NCBI GenBank assembly: GCA_017442765.1 | Contig: JAFRZC010000193.1 | Span: 1-13,421 of the forward strand | Direction: 5' to 3' | DNA from: Prevotella sp. | GTDB lineage: Bacteria; Bacteroidota; Bacteroidia; Bacteroidales; Bacteroidaceae | DNA length: 13,421 bases | In this document: positions 1 through 7,359 of the stretch, one piece after another | Position numbering within the stretch: position 1 is the stretch's first letter | Layout: each line of letters begins with the position of its first letter | The notes under the pieces: model-generated | What the model was told of the DNA's origin: nothing | The model's input: only the letters and a program-made list of their open reading frames with translations | Database searches by the model: none | Made by a program: the position numbers and the translations under genes

Positions 1-504
1 TACGACCTTAGTGCTTTTTACGAAATCGTTGGAGAAACGATGGCAAAGCATAAAGATAAACGGATAAAGCACATAAAACTGGAAGATTACACCCAAATAC
101 CAGGTGTGCATCAATGGTTTATATTCGTTGGCTGTATCCCAATAATCGCCTGATGTAATATATTGAACAAAGTTATTTGTGAATGTGGCTGTTCCAACTG
201 CTGTCTCACAAGTATTCTTATATGCATCTGGAAGCATCGTAAAATAGCCTCCAAGCAACGCAATGGCTGATATGATAAGAGCTAAAGGCCACAAACGAAC
301 TAAACGGTTGCAGATATAAGACCAATAGCTGAAATTTCCCTTTTCATAGGAGCGAAGTATGCTCTTTGTTATTAGAAATCCCCCAATTACCAGGAAAATC
401 TCCACACCGAGATAACCATAGGTAAAAAGATTGGCATGATATAGAATCACGGCTATAATAGCAATTCCTTTGAACAAATCAAGTATCTGATTTCTTGAAT
501 TCAT
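1..504 (-). CDS. Acyltransferase 3 family membrane protein, N-terminal part (3' end beyond window)
   Basis: The 168 visible residues are the N-terminal part of an acyltransferase-3 (OafA/YrhL-like) integral membrane enzyme. This family transfers acetyl or other acyl groups to sugars of surface polysaccharides. The start is the ATG at 504-502. Seen in the sequence: an opening MNSRNQILDLFKGIAI, an early His in a hydrophobic helix (AVILYHANLF), an RxxRxWP motif (NRLVRLWP) and a later MHTWYLG...FQFYVLYP stretch. The last matches the family HTWSLxxEEQFYLLYP signature except that the two acidic residues read I and F here. There are several hydrophobic segments. The frame is open to position 1, so the C-terminal part lies outside the window. 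It is clearly more AT-rich than the genes to its right, which fits a transferred polysaccharide-modification gene. Its acceptor sugar cannot be told from the sequence. ugd on the same strand upstream supports a polysaccharide context. Confidence 0.85.
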   Translation of the reverse strand, partial: MNSRNQILDLFKGIAIIAVILYHANLFTYGYLGVEIFLVIGGFLITKSILRSYEKGNFSYWSYICNRLVRLWPLALIISAIALLGGYFTMLPDAYKNTCETAVGTATFTNNFVQYITSGDYWDTANEYKPLMHTWYLGVIFQFYVLYPFIFMLCHRFSNDFVKSTKVV

Positions 505-573
505 ATCATCGCAAATAGCTATAATGTTTGTATTGACTTGTATAAAGGCCTTTAAATCTAAGTTAAGATATTT

Positions 574-690
574 TCAGTTGCGGCGGAAGAGGTTCGGGTA
601 TGTTTTTTTATTTGACATCATCGAGGGCAGGGGCGTAGCGGTTGGCGATGATGGCTTGAGAAGTTTCTGGTGTGTCGCTGTTGGGATATC
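574..690 (-). pseudogene. Decayed 3' fragment of a second ugd gene
   Basis: On the minus strand this stretch encodes the last ~35 codons of a UDP-glucose dehydrogenase, broken by a frameshift. Positions 614-658 match 2517-2561 inside the intact ugd at 39 of 45 bases. One frame reads [16 protein letters not shown] (intact gene: [16 protein letters not shown]) and then hits a stop. A 2-nt loss relative to the intact gene shifts the frame, after which TYPNLFRRN and a stop at 576-574 mirror the intact ending [10 protein letters not shown]. Similarity fades above about 670-690, so the left part of the gene is missing. It lies 70 nt upstream of the acyltransferase start. It looks like the displaced end of an older or incoming ugd, not a functional gene. 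Confidence 0.75.
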
Positions 691-728
691 GTACGCGGCT
701 TGCTTTAGTTTATATTGGAGATTGCCGT

Positions 729-777
729 TTTTATTTTTCAACAAAAGGACAGAAGGACATGTAATCAGTGACAAGCC
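729..777 (-). repeat. 49-bp direct repeat, copy A (downstream of ATPase gene)
   Basis: This copy matches 2375-2423 at 41 of 49 positions without gaps and in the same orientation. It starts with a T-rich stretch (TTTTATTTTTC), continues with AAGGAC motifs, and ends in GACAAGCC. It ends 6 nt from the stop codon of the ATPase gene, so the two copies bracket that gene closely. Confidence 0.85.
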
Positions 778-783
778 ATATTT

Positions 784-2331
784 CTATATATCGATGAGGT
801 AATCGTTGATCTGGCGGGTGGCGGTGTCAAAATTGATGCCTATCTTGAAGATCTGGCGGCTGTCGCCTTCGAATGGGACGGCATAGCCACGCTCGTCAAT
901 CTGCTGCAAAGCCTCGGCAGCGGTCTTGTCAATCTTCAACTCGAGGATATAGACATACTGCGGGGTCTGCATCACGATATCCATCCGACCATTAGCAGTA
1001 TGTCGCTCTACATCGACATAGAAGCCTAACAAGCGGAAGAACACATAGAGGGTGTTCTGCAAGTATAGCTCCAGACGGCCCATCACCTGATAGTCTCCAT
1101 TGGCGAAGAAGGCCTGCAGGCGTCGCATGAACCCCTCGGCATCGCCATTGCGTACTTCTTTTACAAACTGGGCTATGGCAAAGCGGCTCTTATCGGTGGT
1201 CTTTGGTAAATAAAAGGGTAACAGGTATTTGATAAACCCTTGCTCAACTTCGCGGTTGGGGAACCCCAGCTGATAAGAATCAAACTCCTTGTCATGGCTT
1301 TTCAGCGTGAGATATCCACTCTGATAGAGCAGCGGCAGCGGGTTCTCATCCATAATGTCGATACTGTTGAGGGTGTCGGAAGAAAGTTCCTCTGTCGTCA
1401 TGGCCTCAAGGGGATAGCCGGTCTTCTGCAACTGATAGACCAGAAACGAGGGTGTGCCCGTCTCAAACCAATAGTCGCGGAACACACGGCTGTCGAGGGT
1501 GTTGAGTACACTGAACGGATTGTATATGCCCTCGGTGGTGTACTCATTGAAGCGATAGCCGTCGAAATCGAGCCGCAAACGCTCGTAGCACTCTTCCCGA
1601 CTCATACCGTTGTTGGACGCGAGCTGCCCTACCTCGGCGTCAAAGCAATCACGCAGCTCCTTTTCGGTGATGCCACAGATATTCGAATAGGCTGGCAGCA
1701 TGGAAATGTCTTTCAAGTTGTTCAGGTCGCTGAAGACGCTAACCTTGCCAAACTTCGTCACACCGGTAAGAAAGGCAAAGCGGATGTAGCGGTCGCATGA
1801 CTTTAACACGGAGTAGAACGCTTTAAGGGTATTCCGATAGGCTGCCTGAAGCTGTTCGTTGCCAATGGTCTGCAGAAGTGGCTTGTCGTATTCGTCGACA
1901 AGGATGACCACGCGGGTTCCGGTCTGCTCATAAGCCTTAATGATGACTTGAAGGAAACGCTCCTCCAAAGCGCGCTCACGGTACTCGTCGCCATAGCGTT
2001 TTTCCCATGACTCCAAATGGCGATTTAGCTCAGCATAAAGGGAAGATTCATCCTTATACTCACGGCTATTCAGGTCAAGATGCAGAATGGGATGCGTCTG
2101 CCACTCGGTCTCCAGCTCGCTCACGGCAAGGCCTTCGAAAAGTTCGCGTTCGCCTTTAAAATAGGACTCGAGTGTGGAGAGCAGCAACGACTTACCGAAC
2201 CGACGGGGACGAGACAGGAAATAGTAATTGCCCTCTGAGGTCATCTTATACATCAGGGCTGTCTTATCGACATAGGCGAAGCCGTCGCGACGAATCTTTT
2301 CAAAATTCTGTATGCCTATAGGATATTTCAT
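784..2331 (-). CDS. AAA-ATPase-like protein with C-terminal PD-(D/E)XK nuclease-fold domain
   Basis: This is a 515-residue member of the AAA-ATPase-like (PF09820-type) plus PD-(D/E)XK (PF08011-type) family. Many Bacteroidota carry numerous paralogues; the biological role is not established. Visible motifs, numbered from the ATG at 2331: an arginine-rich P-loop RPRRFGKS at 41-48, Walker B VILVDEYDKP at 142-151 (D146, E147), and a sensor-like FAFLTGVTKF near 185-194. In the C-terminal domain, GRMDIV (D451) is followed by ILELK (E464, K466), the D...ExK arrangement of a nuclease fold. A longer frame starts with TTG at 2358, but I prefer 2331: MKYPIGIQNFEKIR is the usual start of the family. It shows no truncation. 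It sits alone between two 49-bp direct repeats, inserted between ugd and a decayed ugd end, which suggests it arrived as a unit. Nuclease activity is possible but unproven. Confidence 0.9.
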   Translation of the reverse strand: MKYPIGIQNFEKIRRDGFAYVDKTALMYKMTSEGNYYFLSRPRRFGKSLLLSTLESYFKGERELFEGLAVSELETEWQTHPILHLDLNSREYKDESSLYAELNRHLESWEKRYGDEYRERALEERFLQVIIKAYEQTGTRVVILVDEYDKPLLQTIGNEQLQAAYRNTLKAFYSVLKSCDRYIRFAFLTGVTKFGKVSVFSDLNNLKDISMLPAYSNICGITEKELRDCFDAEVGQLASNNGMSREECYERLRLDFDGYRFNEYTTEGIYNPFSVLNTLDSRVFRDYWFETGTPSFLVYQLQKTGYPLEAMTTEELSSDTLNSIDIMDENPLPLLYQSGYLTLKSHDKEFDSYQLGFPNREVEQGFIKYLLPFYLPKTTDKSRFAIAQFVKEVRNGDAEGFMRRLQAFFANGDYQVMGRLELYLQNTLYVFFRLLGFYVDVERHTANGRMDIVMQTPQYVYILELKIDKTAAEALQQIDERGYAVPFEGDSRQIFKIGINFDTATRQINDYLIDI

Positions 2332-2374
2332 TGGAGGGATAGAACTGGGGTTAGACAATTTGACAGAAGGACGA

Positions 2375-2423
2375 TTTTATTTTTCGACAGAAGGACACAA
2401 GGATATGTCGTCAAGGACAAGCC
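2375..2423 (-). repeat. 49-bp direct repeat, copy B (upstream of ATPase gene)
   Basis: This is the partner of 729-777 (41 of 49 identical). The motif GACAGAAGGAC occurs twice here, at 2362-2372 (just outside the repeat) and 2386-2396, 24 nt apart. The repeat lies in the 143-nt spacer between ugd and the ATPase gene and could hold that gene's promoter or leader. I see no TAnnTTTG box in it. Confidence 0.85.
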
Positions 2424-2450
2424 TTGGTGTCAGATATAGACAAAACAACA

Positions 2451-2473
2451 CATGAACATTTTTGAATGTCATG
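2451..2473 (-). terminator. Weak hairpin directly after ugd, possible terminator
   Basis: Right after the ugd stop codon the sequence can fold CATG(A)ACATT-TTTG-AATGTCATG. This is a 9-bp stem with one bulged base and a 4-nt loop. On the minus strand it is followed by a T/G-rich stretch (TGTTGTTTTG). The stem is AT-rich and the T tract interrupted, so termination is only a possibility. Confidence 0.35.
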
Positions 2474-2474
2474 C

Positions 2475-3725
2475 TTAATCTCTACGGAAGAGGTCGCGGG
2501 TATATACCTTTGCAGCGACATCATCGAGGATGGGATCGTAGCGATTGGCGATGATGGCTTGGGAAAGGGACTTGAACTCGGCGAGGTCATTAACGACACG
2601 GCTGCCGAAGAAGGTGGAGCCGTCTTCGAGGGTGGGCTCGTAGATGATGACCTCGGCTCCCTTGGCCTTGATGCGTTTCATCACGCCCTGAATGCTTGAC
2701 TGGCGGAAGTTGTCGCTACCGGTCTTCATGGTCAGGCGATAGACTCCAATGACGCAGCGATGCTCTTCGCTGGGGTTGAAGTCGCCACGGTTGTAATAGT
2801 CGTAATAGCCGGCACAGTTGAGCACGCGGTCGGCGATGAAGTCTTTGCGGGTGCGGTTGCTCTCGACGATAGCTTGGATGAGATTCTCCGGCACGTCGGC
2901 ATAGTTGGCCAGCAGCTGCTTGGTGTCCTTGGGTAGGCAATAGCCGCCATAGCCGAACGAGGGGTTGTTATAGTGTGTGCCGATGCGGGGGTCAAGACAG
3001 ACGCCGTTGATGATGGCCTTGGTATCGAGGCCTTTCATCTCGGCGTAGGTGTCGAGCTCGTTGAAGTAGCTCACGCGCAAGGCGAGGTAGGTGTTGGAGA
3101 AGAGCTTGACGGCCTCGGCCTCGGTGAAGCCCATGAAGAGGGTGTCAATGCCTTCCTTGACAGCTCCCTCCTGCAACAGGGTGGCAAAAGTGTGGGCTAC
3201 CTCAACAAGACGCGGGTCGTCCATATCGGTGCCGACGATGATGCGCGAGGGATAGAGGTTATCGTAGAGCGCACGACTCTCGCGCAGAAACTCGGGCGAG
3301 AACAAGATATTCTTGCTACCAGTCTGTTGACGGATATGCGCTGTATATCCTACTGGAATGGTCGATTTAACAACCATGATGGCATCTGGATTGACGCGCA
3401 TCACCTGACTGATGACTGCCTCCACTGCCGACGTGTCGAAGAAGTTTCGTTGTGCATCGTAGTTGGTCGGGGCAGCAATAATCACAAAATCGGCCTGCCG
3501 ATAGGCTGCGTCGCCATCGAGCGTGGCATGAAGGTCGAGGTCTCGTGTAGCGAGATACTCCTCAATCTCCTTGTCTTCGATGGGCGACTGCTGCCTGTTC
3601 AACAGGTCCACTTTCTCGGGTACAATGTCAACCGCCTCGACATGATGGTGCTGGCTGAGCAGCACGGCCATGCTAAGACCGACATAGCCTGTTCCGGCAA
3701 CAGCGATATTCAGTTCATTGTTCAT
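2475..3725 (-). CDS. ugd: UDP-glucose 6-dehydrogenase
   Basis: This cytosolic enzyme oxidises UDP-glucose twice with NAD to UDP-glucuronate, a precursor for capsule and other surface polysaccharides. The 416 residues closely resemble E. coli Ugd along the whole length. Visible: the NAD-binding GTGYVG at 11-16, STIPVG at 121-126, SPEFLRE at 143-149 (E146), [14 protein letters not shown] with K208 and N211, and the catalytic cysteine C263 in [14 protein letters not shown]. The typical ending YTRDLFRRD is present. Relative to E. coli Ugd (388 residues) there is an insertion of about 20-25 residues near 303-322, rich in Tyr and Asp, between the central helix and the C-terminal sugar-binding domain. 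The start is the ATG at 3725. The leader is about 200 nt if the -7 box at 3944-3937 is used. The last ~100 bases are partly duplicated at 574-690. Confidence 0.96.
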   Translation of the reverse strand: MNNELNIAVAGTGYVGLSMAVLLSQHHHVEAVDIVPEKVDLLNRQQSPIEDKEIEEYLATRDLDLHATLDGDAAYRQADFVIIAAPTNYDAQRNFFDTSAVEAVISQVMRVNPDAIMVVKSTIPVGYTAHIRQQTGSKNILFSPEFLRESRALYDNLYPSRIIVGTDMDDPRLVEVAHTFATLLQEGAVKEGIDTLFMGFTEAEAVKLFSNTYLALRVSYFNELDTYAEMKGLDTKAIINGVCLDPRIGTHYNNPSFGYGGYCLPKDTKQLLANYADVPENLIQAIVESNRTRKDFIADRVLNCAGYYDYYNRGDFNPSEEHRCVIGVYRLTMKTGSDNFRQSSIQGVMKRIKAKGAEVIIYEPTLEDGSTFFGSRVVNDLAEFKSLSQAIIANRYDPILDDVAAKVYTRDLFRRD

Positions 3726-3814
3726 TGTTTATAGGTCATAATTCAAATTCATCGTTGCATTTGTCGGCATACAATCTGCTCTCCTCCACGTGTAAAAACT
3801 AACACTTGAAGTTA

Positions 3815-3828
3815 TACGTTATAACGTA
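3815..3828. promoter_or_regulatory. 14-bp perfect palindrome in the ugd leader
   Basis: TACGTTATAACGTA is its own reverse complement. It lies 90 nt upstream of the ugd start and about 110 nt downstream of the proposed -7 box, and spans the end of the small open frame. It could be an operator; no regulator is identifiable. Confidence 0.3.
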
Positions 3829-3938
3829 CTCATGACAGCAGTGCATTCCGCGTAGAGGTCTAAGGCCTGCAGATACAACTTCAACTTCTCCAGAACGAAG
3901 TTCTGCTTATCGAGCTTATAGCCCTGATAATCCGTGCA
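3819..3938 (-). other. Unassigned open frame in the ugd leader, possible gene remnant
   Basis: One minus-strand frame reads through TDYQGYKLDKQNFVLEKL, then KLYLQALDLYAECTAVMSTL, and a TAA at 3821-3819. A TAA closes the frame just above about 3950. There is no ATG except near the end (3833), so it is not an ordinary gene. The composition (Lys/Leu/Glu amphipathic helix, GC-balanced third positions) looks coding. A second short frame just downstream, ending at about 3734, gives VEESRLYADKCNDEFEL; it shares the LYAxxC pattern with LYAEC above. I do not recognise a family. It could be a leader peptide, a tail remnant of a lost gene, or chance. Confidence 0.35.
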
Positions 3939-3944
3939 AAGGTA
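3937..3944 (-). promoter_or_regulatory. Candidate Bacteroidota -7 box for ugd
   Basis: On the minus strand this reads TACCTTTG, an exact fit to TAnnTTTG. No clear TTG -33 element lies at the usual 19-20 nt distance (TTTC is nearest), so the promoter is only partly supported. If used, ugd has a leader of roughly 200 nt. Confidence 0.4.
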
Positions 3945-4141
3945 CAATTTTTAATTGTAATATTGAAATTATCGGCCACTTTTTTCCAACTGCACTAAAG
4001 CATCGTGTTAATTTATATTAAACTGCGGGCAAACATTTTAACACTTTCTGTTGAGAAAAAATCGCGTTTTAGAAACGAAAATCACCCGATTTTGACAAAA
4101 ATGACATGGTCGTTTCAGAGAAACACACCCTTCTTCTGTCA

Positions 4142-4251
4142 AAAAGCATACCTTTGGCCCCCGAAAAGCTTAGCTTTGGACTCCGAAAAGCTTAGCTTTA
4201 GCCCTCCAAAAGCTTACCTTTCGGAGGTGAAACATATACCTTTCGGAAATC
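4142..4251. repeat. Five tandem copies of a 22-bp repeat
   Basis: Units start at 4142, 4164, 4186, 4208 and 4230 with a strict 22-nt period. Each begins AAA(A)GC or AAACA, continues to a CTTT, and ends in a variable C/G-rich end. The two central units share AAAAGCTTAGCTTT, which is nearly self-complementary around a central T. They are contiguous without spacers, so this is not a CRISPR array. The period is not a multiple of three, which argues against a coding repeat. The surrounding spacer (3945-4455) otherwise holds only the inverted repeat at 4323-4367 and a -7 box. Confidence 0.8.
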
Positions 4252-4322
4252 GGACAGCCCGAATTAAGGCGAGCAAAAAGCTAACTCTCAGAATATCTGG
4301 AACTTACAAAAGTCGCTCACGG

Positions 4323-4367
4323 TTGAAGAATTTTGGCCGTCGGAAAACTTGGTGGAAAATTCTTCAA
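4323..4367. repeat. 12-bp perfect inverted repeat with 21-nt spacer
   Basis: TTGAAGAATTTT at 4323-4334 pairs perfectly with AAAATTCTTCAA at 4356-4367. It could form a stem-loop in DNA or RNA. No gene ends just before it on either strand, so a terminator role is not obvious. Confidence 0.5.
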
Positions 4368-4439
4368 TTATAGTGTTAAAACAAAACGGCTGATTGTTAA
4401 TCTTTGTTTATTATAATTTTTTATATAAATAAATTCATG

Positions 4440-4447
4440 TAAATTTG
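4440..4447 (+). promoter_or_regulatory. Candidate -7 box for the phospholipase gene
   Basis: TAAATTTG fits TAnnTTTG exactly. It lies 41 nt before the preferred ATG at 4489 and 8 nt before an in-frame ATG at 4456. The upstream region is strongly AT-rich, but no TTG sits at the expected distance. With this promoter, the upstream ATG would give an almost leaderless message. Confidence 0.45.
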
Positions 4448-4488
4448 CAGGTAATATGATTAAAGTTCGCCTGCGCGCGAGGACAACT

Positions 4489-7359
4489 ATGACAGGAAAA
4501 AGATTATTCATGGCTTTTGCATGCCTCCTGACGGCACTGGCCGTCTGTGCCGACGACTGGATGGCACGGCTGGACGACCACGTCTATGTTGACCAGCTCT
4601 CCATCCCCGGCACACACGACGCAGGGACAGGGCATGGCTTTGACGGCGGAAAAATCAATTCTTCGTGGGGGTGGCTTATCAGTATTGCCGGACCGGCCAA
4701 ATACGGAAAGACCCAAGACAAAAACATCGGTGAGCAGTGGGACAGCGGTATCCGTGCCTTCGACCTGCGCCCCTGCGTGAACGGCAGCTCGCTACATATC
4801 TATCACGGTATTCTCGGCACGAAAGTGAGCTTCCACGATGCACTGGCCATCATCCGCGACAAGGTGATAGCCCATCCTACTGAGTTTGCCGTCGTAATGA
4901 TGCGCCACGAGACCGAGGGCGACAACGACAACAGCACTTGGGCGGAGAAGATGAGCGAGGTGCTCTCGAGTGATGAGTTCCGACCCTATCTGGCTCTTTT
5001 CAAGCCCGACCTCACCGTGAAAGACCTGCGTGGAAAAATCCTTATTCTCAGCCGCGACAACTATGCCGACCAGCCCATCGGCGGCTATGTGGGCGGACTG
5101 AGCCACGACCCCGAGCTTGAGAAGCAGAAGAACGGCTATGTAAGCAGTGCCCTTGGCTCCACCAAGCTCTGTCATCAGGACTACTACAACACCAGCGGCA
5201 CCAATGGCAAGCAGATAAAAACCGATGCCATCACCGCCCTGCTCGACTATTCAACCACGCAAAGCAAGAAATCGGATGCCAGCCATATCTGGTTCATCAA
5301 CAACACCTCGGGCTACTCAAAGACACAAAGTCTTGCAGGAAACGACATCTCCACTGCTGACGGCTACCGCGACAACGCCGCTACACAGAACGCGGCGGTC
5401 ATCGCATACCTCGCTGAGCACCATGGACCTACGGGAATTATGTTCATGGACTTTGCGGGCACTGACAGCAGCGACGGAAAGAACGTGATGAGCCAGTCGC
5501 TCACCAATGCGATTATTGAAAACAACTTCCGCTTCGAGCCTGAAGTTTCCTACCCCACCCGACTGCCACTCGCGCGCAATCAGCAGAACTACGGTACCCA
5601 GTATGGTACCATCATACCCGTTGATCTCTGCAACTCAGGCAAGATGAACCTCATACTTGGTGCCTATCACTACTACAACACCGATGAGCCGCGTTGGAAC
5701 ATCGTGCTGCAGACCAGAGGAAACGTGTCGTGGAGCGAGCTGCCCTCCAACCTAAACATTGCCGACCGCCCCTCCATCACACCGTGCGACATCAACGGCG
5801 ACGGCACAATGGACCTCGTGGCTTTTGAGACGTTAGGCCGCAGAGCCGACGACAATGCCGACCTGCTCGCCGCCTCCACGCAGGGCATCTTGCTCGGCAA
5901 CGGCGACGGCACATTCGCCATCGCAGACCCCGTCGTCATCAGAGCCCACGCCAACCTGCCCGGCAACTACTCACAACCTTTTAGCGACCTGAAGAAAATC
6001 ATCGCAGGAGCCGTGGCAGACTTCAACAACGACGGTCTGCCCGACATTGTGGGCGTGGGAACCAATGAGAACAATGTCGTCCTCATCAATAAGGGTAACA
6101 TGCGCTTCCAACCCTATTACTTTGACGACGGAACGGAATACGACGGGACGGGGCACGACTTCGAGTGTGCCGTGGTCTATGCCGCCGACTTCAATAACGA
6201 CGGCCATGCCGACATTCTCGTCTCGGCCAACAAGAACAACGGCCCCAATACAGGGCACGACCGTGAGCGGTTCACGGAAATTTACCTGAACGACGGAACG
6301 GGGTTACACTTCAAGCGCACCCATTGGGGCGACACCTGTCCTATGGTATCCGACGGCGGGGTCGCCATCGCCGACCTCAACAACGACGGCTACCTCGACA
6401 TCTTCTGCCAGGGGCCGGGAGGGTTCTGGCCGGGGACAGACTTTGCCCGCAGCATGACCGGCAACGACGAGGACGGCTACTGGGATCACACCTATGTTTG
6501 TCTGAACGACGGAACAGGTCATTTCAATGTGATCAGCACCGACCTCTTCGACCGTCTTGACCTGCGCAACCAGAACAGCACAACCGCCTGTGCCAATGCC
6601 TACGACTGGGACGGCGACGGCAATATCGACATCATCTATCAAGGTTGGTGTCCGTCGCTCTCAAAGCAGACAGGCTTTATCTGGATGAACAATGGCGATG
6701 GCGCGTTCGCGCGCGACTATCGGTTTGCCGCAGGCTCCGAGGCCGCTACCTGCCTCGTTGACTGGAACAACGACGGCAAGAAAGACATCGTCAGCACGGG
6801 ATTCTGCGAAGACGAGAAATACCTCAACGACCGGCAGAAGGGACGTATCATGACCATCACCTACGACACCCGGACAGCGACGAACAGACTTGGCGTGCCC
6901 AGGAACCTGCAAGCTGATGTCAACGGACAAGAAGTGACCTTGTCGTGGGAAGCGCCGACCAACGCGCCCCAAAGCACCACCTACGAGCTTTATATCCAAA
7001 CAGAATACGGTACGCTGCTCGGCAACTGCCGTGCGTTCACAAGCGGAACAAACAACGGCGTACGCAAGTGTGAAGACTTCGGCAACCTCGGATGTGTCAG
7101 GCAAATCACCTATAAGCTTCCTGAAGGCAACTACACGTGGGGAGTACAGGCTGTCAGCGGCCGACGCATCGGCTCACGCTTCGCCACAGGGACATTCAGT
7201 AATGTCACGACGGGAATCAGGACTATTAATAATTATGAATTAAAAATTAAGAATTACCCTGCTTCCATATACAATTTGCAAGGACAGAAAATCAGCGGCA
7301 ATCATAATTTGAAACCTGGAGTGTATATCGTGAACGGGAAAAAAGTGGTGGTAAGGTAA
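4489..7359 (+). CDS. Secreted PI-specific phospholipase C with FG-GAP/VCBS-type repeats and sorting tail
   Basis: This 956-residue exported protein combines a PI-PLC X domain with adhesion-type modules. Numbered from the ATG at 4489: signal peptide MTGKRLFMAFACLLTALAVC with likely cleavage after A21; PLC X domain about 25-320, with IPGTHDAGT (H43, D44), FDLRP (D92, R94) and IYHG (H106) matching the catalytic His, Asp and Arg of bacterial PI-PLCs. MFMDF near 321 may be the late conserved Asp. Six Asp-rich Ca-binding-type motifs follow (CDINGDG 433, ADFNNDG 510, ADFNNDG 566, ADLNNDG 628, YDWDGDG 705, VDWNNDG 757). An Fn3-like domain spans about 803-905. The ending IYNLQGQKI...GVYIVNGKKVVV resembles type IX secretion sorting tails. 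An ATG at 4456 would add 11 residues before the signal peptide. Likely substrates are phosphatidylinositol or GPI anchors of host cells or eukaryotic microbes (inferred). Confidence 0.88.
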   Translation: MTGKRLFMAFACLLTALAVCADDWMARLDDHVYVDQLSIPGTHDAGTGHGFDGGKINSSWGWLISIAGPAKYGKTQDKNIGEQWDSGIRAFDLRPCVNGSSLHIYHGILGTKVSFHDALAIIRDKVIAHPTEFAVVMMRHETEGDNDNSTWAEKMSEVLSSDEFRPYLALFKPDLTVKDLRGKILILSRDNYADQPIGGYVGGLSHDPELEKQKNGYVSSALGSTKLCHQDYYNTSGTNGKQIKTDAITALLDYSTTQSKKSDASHIWFINNTSGYSKTQSLAGNDISTADGYRDNAATQNAAVIAYLAEHHGPTGIMFMDFAGTDSSDGKNVMSQSLTNAIIENNFRFEPEVSYPTRLPLARNQQNYGTQYGTIIPVDLCNSGKMNLILGAYHYYNTDEPRWNIVLQTRGNVSWSELPSNLNIADRPSITPCDINGDGTMDLVAFETLGRRADDNADLLAASTQGILLGNGDGTFAIADPVVIRAHANLPGNYSQPFSDLKKIIAGAVADFNNDGLPDIVGVGTNENNVVLINKGNMRFQPYYFDDGTEYDGTGHDFECAVVYAADFNNDGHADILVSANKNNGPNTGHDRERFTEIYLNDGTGLHFKRTHWGDTCPMVSDGGVAIADLNNDGYLDIFCQGPGGFWPGTDFARSMTGNDEDGYWDHTYVCLNDGTGHFNVISTDLFDRLDLRNQNSTTACANAYDWDGDGNIDIIYQGWCPSLSKQTGFIWMNNGDGAFARDYRFAAGSEAATCLVDWNNDGKKDIVSTGFCEDEKYLNDRQKGRIMTITYDTRTATNRLGVPRNLQADVNGQEVTLSWEAPTNAPQSTTYELYIQTEYGTLLGNCRAFTSGTNNGVRKCEDFGNLGCVRQITYKLPEGNYTWGVQAVSGRRIGSRFATGTFSNVTTGIRTINNYELKIKNYPASIYNLQGQKISGNHNLKPGVYIVNGKKVVVR

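Noticed and set aside
1240..1800. 186-codon plus-strand frame antisense to the ATPase gene
   Set aside because: It is the mirror frame of a well-supported gene with conserved motifs on the other strand.
2332..2358. TTG start adding nine residues to the ATPase
   Set aside because: The family normally begins at M(K)YPIGIQ, and an ATG is present there at 2331.
2973..3734. 253-codon plus-strand frame antisense to ugd
   Set aside because: The length comes from codon bias of ugd; the ugd frame has full catalytic motifs.
4142..4251. CRISPR array
   Set aside because: Units are contiguous with no spacers, and no cas gene is in the window.
4005..4373. 122-codon plus-strand open frame in the ugd-phospholipase spacer
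   Set aside because: It runs through the 22-bp tandem repeats (period not divisible by three) and the inverted repeat, has many Lys/Arg/Ser codons typical of AT-rich noncoding DNA, and matches no family I know.
4540..4551. Lipoprotein signal (lipobox) in the phospholipase
   Set aside because: The sequence before Cys20 is LAV; Val at -1 is unusual for a lipobox, so ordinary signal peptidase cleavage after VCA is more likely.
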